NCBI GenBank assembly: GCA_964400355.1
Contig: CAYNTO010000006.1
Span: 62,001 to 126,000 of the forward strand
Reading direction: 5' to 3'
DNA: 64,000 nucleotides
Origin: JACKAL01 sp964400355
Lineage (GTDB): Bacteria; Bdellovibrionota; Bdellovibrionia; Bdellovibrionales; JAGQZY01
Position 1 is the stretch's first letter; each line of letters begins with the position of its first letter. A program made the position numbers and the translations under genes. Below the pieces are notes generated by a model. That model was not told where the DNA came from. It worked only from the letters and a program-made list of their open reading frames with translations, and did not search any database. Positions 1 through 7,998 of the stretch are shown here, in pieces.

Positions 1-462
1 CACTTTTTCGAAGTTTCCCGACTCCAAAATGTGAACCTCTTGACGAGATTTATTGATCTTGAGCTCTTCCCACTTAAGGATATCGGCCGCTTTTTTCGCC
101 AGATCGCCTTTTTTAAATTTGGCTTCGACACGCGCTTTCAACTCCAAAGGTGCAAACGGCTTTGTGATATAGTCGTCAGCGCCGGCCGAAAAGCCCAATA
201 CTTTGTCAGAGAGGCCTTCATGGGACGTGAGAAAAAATACAGGCATGTGGGTATCGATGGCATTTATTTCCGTGCACAGGTCCACGCCGTTTCCGTCTGG
301 AAGCTCGATGTCGAGCAAAATGAGATCATAAGTTTCTGTTTTAAGTACTTTGCGGGCGCTCTCAAGGTTTTCAACCCACTTGAGATCGGCAATAGCCTCA
401 ACCGCACGCGACACCATAGTAAAAATTTCTTTACTATCGTCCACCAAGAGAATCGACTTCAT
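1..462 (-). CDS. Response regulator, receiver domain (3' end beyond window)
   Basis: The protein reads inward from an ATG at 460-462 and is still open at base 1, giving 154 residues of N-terminal sequence. It has the full CheY-like receiver set: acidic pair D8-D9, phospho-acceptor D51 in the context LLDIELPDG, T79 in FFLTSH, and K101 in the YITKPF motif. This is a phosphorylation-controlled signalling protein of the cytoplasm. The sequence continues after the receiver domain (from about residue 120), so an output domain, possibly an OmpR-type winged helix, lies outside the window; that part cannot be judged. It is divergent from an HPt protein that starts 127 bases away, which suggests the two belong to one phosphorelay. 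Confidence 0.9.
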   Translation of the reverse strand, partial: MKSILLVDDSKEIFTMVSRAVEAIADLKWVENLESARKVLKTETYDLILLDIELPDGNGVDLCTEINAIDTHMPVFFLTSHEGLSDKVLGFSAGADDYITKPFAPLELKARVEAKFKKGDLAKKAADILKWEELKINKSRQEVHILESGNFEKV

Positions 463-588
463 AGTTACCACCCATATAGATCAAGAATAAAATGTAATAT
501 TCACCAAAATACGAGTAAAAATAACGGATTAAATTGATTATTGCCAGTGAAAAGTTTAGATTTTTAACATAGACGAAGAGAGGATGAG

Positions 589-906
589 GTGCTCATGGAC
601 AATATACAGGCAAATACACCAGAAGAAGTAACGCCTGGGTTGGAGCCATTTATCGAAGGTTTTTTTGAAGACCGCAAGAAGGATTTGGCGGAGCTCAAGT
701 CGCAGATTCAAACTGAAAACTATGATTCTGCGCGCAAGATTGCCCATAATTGGAAGGGTTTTTGTGAACCCTATGGCTTTGGTCAACTGGGCGTTTTGGC
801 TGCTGAATTGGAAAAGGTTTTAACGGTGAAAGATGAGCAATCGGTGCACCAGTTGGTGGACCAGATTGACTGGTATTTTGCCAACAAAAAATTGCCGATC
901 GTTTAA
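589..906 (+). CDS. HPt-domain phosphotransfer protein
   Basis: A 105-residue single-domain protein resembling histidine phosphotransfer (HPt) domains. The core motif is ARKIAHNWKGFCEPYGF: H53 is the likely phosphorylated histidine, followed by the expected x-x-K-G and a downstream glycine. HPt proteins pass phosphate between receiver domains and sit in the cytoplasm. The start is a GTG preceded by an AGAGGATGAG ribosome site; an ATG two codons later (595) is an alternative. The divergent response regulator at 1-462 is an obvious candidate partner. An intrinsic terminator follows about 55 bases after the stop, so it is probably a one-gene transcript. No kinase is visible nearby. Confidence 0.75.
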   Translation: MLMDNIQANTPEEVTPGLEPFIEGFFEDRKKDLAELKSQIQTENYDSARKIAHNWKGFCEPYGFGQLGVLAAELEKVLTVKDEQSVHQLVDQIDWYFANKKLPIV

Positions 907-960
907 TCACCGCTGCGGCACGCAGACCCGTGCTTTTTCATCCCTTCACTCCATCGCATT

Positions 961-1000
961 AAAAAGCTCCGTTTGTAGTAAATGGGGCTTTTTTATTTTT
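961..1000 (+). terminator. Intrinsic terminator after HPt gene
   Basis: Stem 961-970 pairs with 984-993 (ten pairs, one G-U, core AAAAAGCTCC) around a 13-base loop, followed by a T-rich run to 1000. Confidence 0.75.
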
Positions 1001-1147
1001 TGGCCCACCCCTTACTTATCAATGTATTTACACAATTTCTATACTTCATCTGGAAGTGCAAAATTGCCGGGTTCTTTAAGATGGACCCATAGGCACTCCA
1101 CACACGGTGCAAACATTCAACACAATAACAGTCACTAAGGAGATAGT

Positions 1148-1408
1148 ATGGAACAAACTCAGTCGGCAAAATCAAAAATCAATAGCGCGCAAGCAGCCAC
1201 ATCAACACTGTTTTCACAGGAATCGGTAGAGCAGCTTTCACAGTCCGTTAACGAAATGACGGAAAGAGTGAAAGCAGCAGCGGACACTGCAGTTACTGAA
1301 TCCCTGAACTTCGCAAAAAAATACCCTGTTCACACGGCGCTTGGTGCTGTGGCACTGGGCTTTGTCATTGGATTCTTTGCTCGCTCCGGCAATAGCAACA
1401 AGAAGTAA
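1148..1408 (+). CDS. YqjD/ElaB-like (DUF883-type) membrane-anchored protein
   Basis: An 86-residue protein with a polar helical N-terminal two thirds, which is likely coiled coil, and one C-terminal membrane segment near residues 58-80 (YPVHTALGAVALGFVIGFF). The basic-aromatic KKYP entry, glycine-rich helix and short basic tail are typical of the DUF883 family. In Escherichia coli YqjD and ElaB are inner-membrane proteins reported to bind ribosomes in stationary phase. The start has an excellent ribosome site (AAGGAGAT, 1137-1144). The next gene is YqjE-like, the same order as in the E. coli yqjD-yqjE locus, which supports the call. The function in this organism is inferred. Confidence 0.65.
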   Translation: MEQTQSAKSKINSAQAATSTLFSQESVEQLSQSVNEMTERVKAAADTAVTESLNFAKKYPVHTALGAVALGFVIGFFARSGNSNKK

Positions 1409-1572
1409 GCAATGGTGCGCGCACTCACGATCAAAAGTAGTGCGCTCGCCCGGATAGAGGTGGCGGGAATGCCGCCTCTTCAATTTTGGCAACCCACGCG
1501 AGTGCGGGAGCTACAACTCAAAGAACTAAAAGTAATTCGAATCAGAAATATCAACGGTATCGAGGTCAAAAA

Positions 1573-2040
1573 ATGCAAAGTGTTTTAAATCGTATATATC
1601 CCATGGTGTTGCACTTTTTCGCCAAAGGTTGGAGCGACGATCTCGATATAAGTTTTAAAAAAGCGGTAATGAACGACGTCAAAAACTTTCAGACGCGTCT
1701 CATTCTTATTCCCACTTGTTTTGTTTTGGCCATGGTCACTGGCGTTGCGGCGTTGGTGTTCCTTCTCTACGGCAGTGCCAATTTGATGGTCGCATCCTTT
1801 GATGCGGCATATGTGCCCTTGATCACTGGTGGGCTACTCGCGATGATCGCCATAGCTGCCGGCACGGTGTTTTACCTCAATGTTCGCTTTCTCCTGCGCC
1901 GCGTGGAATATGTTCAAACATCCATGATCAAGGCGCGTGAGGTTCGGCCCCTCCACCAACTTTACCAGCAAATTAAAGAAGAGCAAAACATGCTATTAGA
2001 GGCATTTTTAAAGAACAAACAACAAAAGGAGTATGTATGA
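1573..2040 (+). CDS. YqjE-like membrane protein (holin-X/PF07332-like)
   Basis: About 155 residues with two hydrophobic helices separated by a short loop (roughly residues 45-75 and 83-108) and a charged C-terminal tail likely to form a helix. The layout and its place after a DUF883-type gene match the YqjE / Actinobacterial Holin-X family. No lytic partner is present, so a phage lysis role is unlikely. The ATG at 1573 is preferred because GAGG lies eight bases upstream; the frame stays open back to a TTG at 1486, but the added residues are low in hydrophobicity and look non-coding. The stop overlaps the next start by four bases (ATGA), which indicates translational coupling. Confidence 0.6.
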   Translation: MQSVLNRIYPMVLHFFAKGWSDDLDISFKKAVMNDVKNFQTRLILIPTCFVLAMVTGVAALVFLLYGSANLMVASFDAAYVPLITGGLLAMIAIAAGTVFYLNVRFLLRRVEYVQTSMIKAREVRPLHQLYQQIKEEQNMLLEAFLKNKQQKEYV

Positions 2041-2537
2041 GTCACACAATTTCGGCCCTTTACAAGGACCACGGCGCGGCCCAATCGGCGATCGATCAAC
2101 TGACACTTTACGGTTATGACCGTTCGGACATTTCGTTGGTCGTTGCCGAAAACGGTTTTGGCAAAAACACGGTAAAACTGGAAGAAAATACGAAAGCCCC
2201 TGAGGGTGTCGCCATTGGCGCCACGGCTGGTGCCGTCGCTGGAGCTGCACTGCTCGGACTCACTACTGTGGGCGCAGTGGTCACTACAGGCGGAGCCGCA
2301 TTACTGGCAGCTGGTCCAATCATTTCGGCACTTGCTGGTGCAGGTGTTGGCGCAGGCGCTGGCGGTGTTATCGGAGGCTTGATCGGTCTCGGTATGCCAG
2401 AGACCGAAGCTAAGTATGTGGACGAATACCTTGGTCGTGGGCACGTTCTCGTTGGTGTTGCGGTAGAAAAAAAGGATGAAGATCGAGTTAAAAAACTTCT
2501 CGATTCCGCGCACCCTGAGAAAGTTACAGTACACTAG
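2037..2537 (+). CDS. YflT-like stress protein with glycine-zipper segment
   Basis: A 166-residue protein. Residues 1-45 resemble the general-stress YflT/GS17M domain (S-x-L-Y-x-D pattern, then a helix and a G-Y-D-x-x-D-I-S strand). Residues 60-125 are a long alanine and glycine-rich hydrophobic region with many small-xxx-small repeats, probably a membrane-inserting glycine zipper. The C-terminal 40 residues return to an alpha/beta pattern (GHVLVGVAVEKKDEDRV). It is coupled by ATGA to the YqjE-like gene and has its own ribosome site AAAAGGAG. With the two genes before it, it makes a three-gene envelope-stress unit ending in a strong terminator. The role is inferred. Confidence 0.6.
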   Translation: MSHTISALYKDHGAAQSAIDQLTLYGYDRSDISLVVAENGFGKNTVKLEENTKAPEGVAIGATAGAVAGAALLGLTTVGAVVTTGGAALLAAGPIISALAGAGVGAGAGGVIGGLIGLGMPETEAKYVDEYLGRGHVLVGVAVEKKDEDRVKKLLDSAHPEKVTVH

Positions 2538-2564
2538 TTATTTTTTAATAGTCTTAAAGTTTGC

Positions 2565-2593
2565 AAAAGGAGCCTTGTGCTCCTTTTGTTTTA
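2565..2593 (+). terminator. Strong intrinsic terminator
   Basis: A perfect ten-base stem, CAAAAGGAGC (2565-2574) with GCTCCTTTTG (2580-2589), a five-base loop and a TTTT tail. It closes the 1148-2537 transcript. Confidence 0.9.
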
Positions 2594-2902
2594 GGTGAGT
2601 CGATTATAGAGTGAGCACTGGTTCAACCTGTTGTCGCAATTGTGTTGTTATCTACATATATCAAACTCTTATGTGTGGATAAATGTACAACATATGTTAA
2701 ACATACAGATGTTTTTTCTCCCTAAAGCGATAAAATTATTTATTATCTGCACTAAGTTTGTAATATTAAAAAAAATTAATGTTACGCGTGCAGATGAATG
2801 TAATTTGGAAAAATTGAGTGAGATTGGTACGCAATTTCAGACCACCTAAACCAACATCGGTTCCACCTGGCTCATCGGATACGGCATATTTAAGGAGGAA
2901 AA
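2594..2902 (+). other. AT-rich intergenic region before the Crp/Fnr gene
   Basis: About 310 bases without a convincing gene. A 72-codon frame at 2631-2849 has no ribosome site and an unlikely composition. The stretch is much richer in A and T than its surroundings and contains short palindromes such as AACATATGTT (about 2690), so it probably carries the promoter and operators of the regulator gene at 2903. I could not fix a single best -35/-10 pair. Confidence 0.5.
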
Positions 2903-3658
2903 ATGAATTTAGTAGAAAACCACACGGACAGCTGTTTTGTGAAACGGTTGTCAAAGTACTACGACCTATCGAGTGCCGATCGGTTATTGATCAAAGCACT
3001 GGAAGATAAAAAAGAAGTGTACAAGCCGGGCGAGAGTATCGTCAAAATGGGTGGAGAGACACATCACCTCTATCTGGTTTATGAGGGCTGGGTGAAGTAC
3101 CACTCGTTGTTTAATAATGGCGAGTCTTGTATTAGCGACATCAAAGTGCCGGGCGATATGCTCTCACTGTTCGCGTTCACATCCAATGTTTCCATCACTA
3201 ACATTTCTGCCGTGGATACGGTGACGGTTTGTCCTTTTCCTGTAGATAAATTGCAGGTGATTTTGCGCGAATCGCCCAGCCTTTCATTGGTGCTCTTTAG
3301 CATGATGAGTCGCGAGAATACATTTTTACTGGAGCGCTTGCGCGGTGTTGGTAAGATTGAGGCTGTTCAGCAAGTGGCCTATTTTATTTTGTTGATGGCG
3401 TTACGCATTGGCGACATCAATCGCATCGAGGAAAATCGGTTCTACTGGCCAATCGATCAAAGTACTTTTGGTGATTTGTTGGGTTTGAGCAGTGTGCATA
3501 TCAATCGCTGCCTTATAGAACTAAAAAATAAGAAACTCATCGAATACAGTCGCAATGCTATGAAAATAGTAAATGTGGAAAAGCTCGAAGAGTTGTGCGA
3601 ATTTAATAAGCTGATTAAGCGCATAGATTATCGCGCGGAACGAGTCAGGGAACACTAG
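2903..3658 (+). CDS. Crp/Fnr family transcription regulator
   Basis: A 251-residue regulator. Residues 18-130 form a cyclic-nucleotide-binding-like beta roll (KPGESIVKMGGETHHLYLVY at its start; PGDMLSLFAF where the phosphate-binding cassette would be). Residues 130-160 are the long dimer helix, and residues 165-225 a winged helix-turn-helix (FGDLLGLSSVHINRCLIEL is the recognition region). The R-x-S/A signature that contacts cAMP in Crp is not evident, and the cysteines of an Fnr iron-sulfur cluster are absent, so the effector is unknown. It has a near-consensus ribosome site (AAGGAGG, 2892-2898). It precedes a DUF2177 membrane protein by 29 bases, so the two may share a transcript. Confidence 0.85.
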   Translation: MNLVENHTDSCFVKRLSKYYDLSSADRLLIKALEDKKEVYKPGESIVKMGGETHHLYLVYEGWVKYHSLFNNGESCISDIKVPGDMLSLFAFTSNVSITNISAVDTVTVCPFPVDKLQVILRESPSLSLVLFSMMSRENTFLLERLRGVGKIEAVQQVAYFILLMALRIGDINRIEENRFYWPIDQSTFGDLLGLSSVHINRCLIELKNKKLIEYSRNAMKIVNVEKLEELCEFNKLIKRIDYRAERVREH

Positions 3659-3687
3659 TCGCCCCCGGAGTTGTGGGTAGAGGACAC

Positions 3688-4107
3688 ATGGATTACTTTA
3701 AGAGATTTATTATTGTCGCTGTAACGATGTTGGTCCTCGATGGAATTTGGTTGGGCTTTGTTTCGCCGCAATTTTATTTCTCGCACATGAAACATTTGGC
3801 GCGGGTGAGCGGCGAGAGCATCGACGTCAACAAGATGGCCGCTGCCATCGTTTACCTCATCATGGTTTTGGCATTTTTAATATTTGTAAGCCCCATCGTG
3901 AGCACGTCGTCGTGGGGAATGGGCTTAATGAAAGCTGCATTTTTTGGACTCGCCATTTACGGAGTGTATGATTTCACCAACATGGCGACGCTTCGCGATT
4001 GGTCGTGGACGCTGAGTTTGGTGGATATGGCGTGGGGCGGTTTTTTGTTTATGGTGACTGCGGCTGTGGTCAAATTCTGTGAACAGCTGCAGTGGATTGA
4101 AAGCTAG
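3688..4107 (+). CDS. DUF2177 family membrane protein
   Basis: A 139-residue integral membrane protein with four predicted helices (about residues 5-25, 47-70, 78-98 and 108-130). The sequence pattern, with D-x-x-W-L-G near the N-terminus, an H-x-A-R stretch and a YDFTNMATLRDWS motif between helices three and four, matches the DUF2177 family. No biochemical function is known to me for this family. The ATG at 3688 is preferred because AGAGGA lies just upstream; a GTG at 3673 would add five residues. It lies directly behind a Crp/Fnr regulator. Confidence 0.7.
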   Translation: MDYFKRFIIVAVTMLVLDGIWLGFVSPQFYFSHMKHLARVSGESIDVNKMAAAIVYLIMVLAFLIFVSPIVSTSSWGMGLMKAAFFGLAIYGVYDFTNMATLRDWSWTLSLVDMAWGGFLFMVTAAVVKFCEQLQWIES

Positions 4108-4145
4108 TCTTTTACACATTTTAATCGCAAAATACCGTTTCTAAT

Positions 4146-4200
4146 AAAGCGACCTTGGAGGGCACAAGTGCTTGAATCAGGGCCGCTTTTTGTCTTTTTT
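4146..4200 (+). terminator. Possible intrinsic terminator
   Basis: AAAGCGACC (4146-4154) pairs with GGCCGCTTT (4181-4189) with one mismatch across a 26-base loop that can itself fold (GCACAAGTGC), followed by TTGTCTTTTTT. The long loop makes this less certain than the others in the window. Confidence 0.45.
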
Positions 4201-4277
4201 GAGAGCTTCTATATGCTCAAATCCATTATAAGGTCGGCGCGCGCGGCATATCTTTTGTACTCAGTTAGCTCTTAGGT

Positions 4278-5705
4278 ATGCGCGGCCTCTTTTTATTAAG
4301 TTTATTATCAGTTGTTGCCTGCTCCTCGGGGGAATCTCCGAGGTCCACAGACAGCCGTCTTCAGTTAGACTCTCAAAAAGCCGCTCTCGAATTTATAAAT
4401 AACGATCAGGTGAGCTGTCGCGGAGAGTGCCCGGAGGCCGTAGGTGCGTTTTACATGTATAGCAAAAAATCGTCGCTTGCGAAAACCCACGAAGTCCGCT
4501 TGTGCTCCGTTACTCTCATCTCCGAGAATCGCATACTCACGAACAAGCATTGTATCGAAGGTGTGCTAAAGGCCGGCGATGTGTGCGGGATTAAAGCGGA
4601 TATCGAAATCAAATTTCCTGCGACAAAGTCCAAGCCCTACCTCACCCGCAAATGTCGCCGCGTGCTGAGCACGTCCGAGGACTACTTTATAGCGGGGAGC
4701 GACCCCAAAGATCTTAAACGAAAACTTCAAGTTCCCGACTGGGCAGTCATTGAGCTCAGCGAAAACGTAACTGATCGTCAAGCAGTGCAAGTTTCTAAAA
4801 GTGCTGTGGATCAGGACAATCTTCCCGTGGCACTGTATCCGGTATTTTTCGACAAACAGAAGAGTCCTCCAGTGGGCGTGATTCGGCAAGTGAAGTGCAC
4901 CCGCGTATACAACAAAGGTGGCGTTCATATCTTTTCAAACGACAGTGACAGCCCTTTGTTCCGCATTGAGCAATGCTCCGAGACGCTGATTCCCGGCAAT
5001 TCGGGAAGTGGTGTGCTTATGAATAATTCCACTGAGCTTTTAGGTGTGATGGCCAACACCGATCTTGCCACGGGCGGAGCGGGAACCGTTGCTCATTGTG
5101 TTTCCGATTTTAGCAGTTCTCAAGCTCCCTGCATTTTTCCCAGTGAAGAGGAGTTCACCTCAGCCATGAAAAATATTTCCTATCTGCATCGTTTGCGCCT
5201 ACACATCGGCGAAGGATTGCACTCCAATTCACAGTGGTCGTCATTGCCTGTGTTTCAATGGGGTGAACTGGGTGCGGAGCCCGAGATCGCTGTGCGCTTA
5301 GAACTCAAAGAGGAGTGGGCGAAAAATATGCGTTATCTCGAGAAGAAGGGTAGTCCTCAATTGTCTCAACGCTATTTGCGTGCGTTTCAAAATTTGCTTT
5401 TGCCACGCTTACCACGCTGTTATGAGCCGCAAAAGATCACTAAAAAAACAGCTGTTCCCATGTTGGATCTTGCGAGCTGGTCGCAGCTTCAAAGCTACAA
5501 GTGGCAGGAAGTGATCACTGTTGCGCCCGATGGAACGGAAGTGAACACCATCGAAGACTCTGGAATCGCCGCCACCACTTTGAGCATCAGGCCCGTCGCG
5601 TTTACCGTAACTCAGGCGAGCGACGGTATCGTCCTCGATGGCGTCATCACCGATGTTCCGCTTCCAGTGAAATCACTGCAGTTGCGCGTGCCTCCCTGTC
5701 ATTGA
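4278..5705 (+). CDS. Lipoprotein with trypsin/V8-like serine protease domain
   Basis: A 475-residue protein with a lipoprotein signal peptide: a short hydrophobic stretch ending in LSVVAC, so C15 is the lipidated residue. The mature part carries a chymotrypsin-fold triad: H91 in ILTNKHC, D154 in PDWAVIEL, and S242 in IPGNSGSG, in the order and spacing of S1 peptidases. It should be an active endopeptidase anchored to the outer or inner membrane. Residues from about 290 to 475 form a separate region with no recognised domain, perhaps for substrate or partner binding. There are several cysteines, compatible with periplasmic disulfides. It stands alone, downstream of a possible terminator. Substrate unknown. 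Confidence 0.8.
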   Translation: MRGLFLLSLLSVVACSSGESPRSTDSRLQLDSQKAALEFINNDQVSCRGECPEAVGAFYMYSKKSSLAKTHEVRLCSVTLISENRILTNKHCIEGVLKAGDVCGIKADIEIKFPATKSKPYLTRKCRRVLSTSEDYFIAGSDPKDLKRKLQVPDWAVIELSENVTDRQAVQVSKSAVDQDNLPVALYPVFFDKQKSPPVGVIRQVKCTRVYNKGGVHIFSNDSDSPLFRIEQCSETLIPGNSGSGVLMNNSTELLGVMANTDLATGGAGTVAHCVSDFSSSQAPCIFPSEEEFTSAMKNISYLHRLRLHIGEGLHSNSQWSSLPVFQWGELGAEPEIAVRLELKEEWAKNMRYLEKKGSPQLSQRYLRAFQNLLLPRLPRCYEPQKITKKTAVPMLDLASWSQLQSYKWQEVITVAPDGTEVNTIEDSGIAATTLSIRPVAFTVTQASDGIVLDGVITDVPLPVKSLQLRVPPCH

Positions 5706-5768
5706 CGCTAACGGTCAGCTTGACCGAACATCTGACTATACTGAACAATAGAAAGGTGGAAGTGGTGC

Positions 5769-5800
5769 AAAGCCTCTACGTCCAATGATTGGACGGCTTT
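5769..5800 (+). promoter_or_regulatory. Inverted repeat upstream of the SelD-like operon
   Basis: CGTCCAA (5779-5785) and TTGGACG (5789-5795) form a perfect seven-base inverted repeat around TGA, with AAAGC and GCTTT able to extend it beyond a bulge. No T tract follows. It lies about 40 bases before the start at 5839, so it could be an operator or a leader hairpin. Confidence 0.35.
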
Positions 5801-5838
5801 GACGCCGAACTTTGAAAATCTCACGGAGGTGATTTTCG

Positions 5839-7998
5839 GTGCGTATTGTTCTACTGGGTGGCGGGATCGGCCACGTTTCTTTTATTCGCAATTTTGCTCA
5901 AAAACTTCCTGCCGCCGCAGAAGTGGTTCTGGTTCATAACGAGCCACAAGTTTTTTATGAGCCTTCCTTCTATTCGGTTCTCACCAAAACCATGCCAGTC
6001 CATGATGGGTTCGTAGATCTGCGCAATTTGTGCACGCTCATGGGTGTCACATTTATTCAGGCCGAGGTGGAAGACATTCAGCTTACCGATAAAATCGTAC
6101 GCCTCAAACATCGCGCCGGAATACAGTACGATTTTTTGTCGTTAAGTGGTGTAGAAGTGCCCGACACTTTGGATGCCGCTCCCGACAACTCCGCTGTTGT
6201 TCATATGAACGATTACAGCAGCTTTTTTGCAAAACTGAAAGATGTGCATGAAGAATTAAAAAAGACCCGACCGTCGAAATTTCATATTGCCATTGTCGGT
6301 GGCGACGGCGAAGCGGTACAGATTGCGAAGCAGTGTGTGACGCGTTTTAGCGCAAATGTTCATCGCCTGGCCGTGGAGATCTTTGAGAAAAACGATCGAT
6401 TATTGAGTCGTTACCCTGGCTCCATTCGCAAGCACGTCGAAGGAGAACTGCGCGACAAGGACATTCTATTTCATACCGAGTTTTTGGTGACCCATGTGAA
6501 CTCACTCCATCTCGCTGAGCCCAAATCTAATGGTCGCTCCTTTGACGCCGATCTGGTGATTCTTGCCAATGGCCATAAAATGCCCCAGTGGATGGAAGAC
6601 ACGCAATTTATTCGCACCAGTGAGGGCTTTTTAGAAACCCATAAAACGGGTGTGCTGCTCTCGGTGCCCTCCATCTCTGCAGAGGGTTGGCTCACTGGAA
6701 CGGACTCCGACGAGGCAAGCTCCTACGCTTATGCACACAGCCTCTTTGCGCGCGTGACCGGCGACACAAAACGAGAGGCGGTGGACATTCCGAAAGTGGC
6801 AAAGCTCAAAGATTCCTTTGCGACGGAAGGCGAGATGCTCACTGTGCAGTGGGGTTTGCTGCGAAAAAGTCAGCACAAATTGGGCGAAGACATCGCCGCC
6901 ATGAAAGCATCACTCGAACACTTGCGCGCGATCAAAGAGCAAAAACGCGCGCAGCTTGATCCCACATTCGAAGACACGGGTCTCATCGATAATCTCAAGC
7001 GCAGACTTTTGCTCGATATCGAGCAGCCCGAAATTGACCGTTTATTTTCGGAATTTATTGGCGAAGGATGCCAGGTGAATTCGTGGCTCGAAAAGGAATA
7101 CAAAGACGTTTTTAATGACCACTATCAATCGAGTTATTACACGTGTTTGGATATTTTGGAAAAAAGCTACCTGAAGCAGGCGCGTCCGCAGTACTTGCGC
7201 TTGCATGTGCCGGCACCGGTGCAAATGAAAGATGTGGAGATATTAAGCCAGATCATTATCGGCGCCGTCCTCGCTTGCGGACAAGAGATTCCACTGCGTT
7301 TGCACATGTGCAGCTCTTCCATGAACGTCGTGCAAATGACCCTAGGGCTTATGATGAGTGCGCCGGTGTCTTATCGTCCGCACAAACGCGCCTACATTGC
7401 CATCGCCCGACCACTGGGTCTTTACGGCTTGCTCTCTCAGCAAGCCAACTCCGAGTCGGTGGGGCAGTGGATGAGTGCGGCTCGCGAAAAATTGGGAATC
7501 TCCATGCGCTCACTTTTGGAATTGCCGGATCATCTTAAGCAAAAGATGAGCGCATTCCCAGTGAGTGAATGGGGCTTGATGAATGATCTCACCGGTTTCG
7601 TCGGCCACGATGGGTGGCGCGTATGCGTGAATTTAAGCCAACTGCCGCGCTGGGAGGGTGTGGATCACATTATGAAACAACATCCTAATGATGTTCTCAT
7701 CGAGCGCAACTGGCGCCGCGGTTTTAAATTTTGGCCTGGTCACGGTGAAACTTTACCGGAGTCTCAGTATTTGTTGTGGGAGCCGCACGTGTTGAGGCCC
7801 TCGGCGTGTTTTATAATCGATCCGTCCATCGCCCAGGAGCTCGATCAGGAACTCGAGGAAAAGCACAAGCTGGGATTGGAGTTTGTTGGATATGTTGAGC
7901 AGGTTCATAGTCGCGAGCAAACTCATTACAAACTCTCCGATTGGGAGTTAGAATCGGGTGATGTGGACGGCGAAAGTTTCGTGGGCGTAACACTGTGA
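5839..7998 (+). CDS. NDH-type oxidoreductase fused to a degenerate SelD/AIRS-like domain
   Basis: A 719-residue two-part protein. Residues 1-320 look like an NDH-2/sulfide-quinone-type flavoprotein: FAD motif VLLGGGIGHV (G7-G9, H12) and a second dinucleotide motif IVGGDGE (154-158). Residues 340-375 are a probable coiled coil. Residues from about 455 to 700 follow the pattern of the C-terminal half of selenophosphate synthetase, with NDLTGFVGHDGW (582-593) matching the D-V-T-G-F-G-L-x-G-H motif and RPSACFIID matching the P-Q-T-S-G-G-L region. The N-terminal SelD part, with its Cys/Sec-Gly-Lys and metal-binding aspartates, is not visible, so selenophosphate synthesis is unlikely. The GTG start follows an almost perfect ribosome site (GGAGGTGAT). 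It overlaps the DUF432 gene by four bases. Confidence 0.6.
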   Translation: MRIVLLGGGIGHVSFIRNFAQKLPAAAEVVLVHNEPQVFYEPSFYSVLTKTMPVHDGFVDLRNLCTLMGVTFIQAEVEDIQLTDKIVRLKHRAGIQYDFLSLSGVEVPDTLDAAPDNSAVVHMNDYSSFFAKLKDVHEELKKTRPSKFHIAIVGGDGEAVQIAKQCVTRFSANVHRLAVEIFEKNDRLLSRYPGSIRKHVEGELRDKDILFHTEFLVTHVNSLHLAEPKSNGRSFDADLVILANGHKMPQWMEDTQFIRTSEGFLETHKTGVLLSVPSISAEGWLTGTDSDEASSYAYAHSLFARVTGDTKREAVDIPKVAKLKDSFATEGEMLTVQWGLLRKSQHKLGEDIAAMKASLEHLRAIKEQKRAQLDPTFEDTGLIDNLKRRLLLDIEQPEIDRLFSEFIGEGCQVNSWLEKEYKDVFNDHYQSSYYTCLDILEKSYLKQARPQYLRLHVPAPVQMKDVEILSQIIIGAVLACGQEIPLRLHMCSSSMNVVQMTLGLMMSAPVSYRPHKRAYIAIARPLGLYGLLSQQANSESVGQWMSAAREKLGISMRSLLELPDHLKQKMSAFPVSEWGLMNDLTGFVGHDGWRVCVNLSQLPRWEGVDHIMKQHPNDVLIERNWRRGFKFWPGHGETLPESQYLLWEPHVLRPSACFIIDPSIAQELDQELEEKHKLGLEFVGYVEQVHSREQTHYKLSDWELESGDVDGESFVGVTL

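Noticed and set aside
31..537. A 168-codon plus-strand frame at the left edge
   Set aside because: The minus strand encodes a receiver domain with every conserved residue, so the plus frame is its shadow.
1573..2040. The YqjE-like protein as a phage holin
   Set aside because: No lysin or phage gene is nearby, and the DUF883 neighbour matches the housekeeping yqjD-yqjE arrangement.
2631..2849. A 72-codon frame in the AT-rich gap before the Crp/Fnr gene
   Set aside because: It has no ribosome site, an aromatic and isoleucine-rich AT-driven composition and no recognisable feature.
5839..7998. An active selenophosphate synthetase (SelD)
   Set aside because: The catalytic Cys/Sec and lysine and the metal-binding aspartates of SelD are not visible; only the C-terminal half pattern remains.
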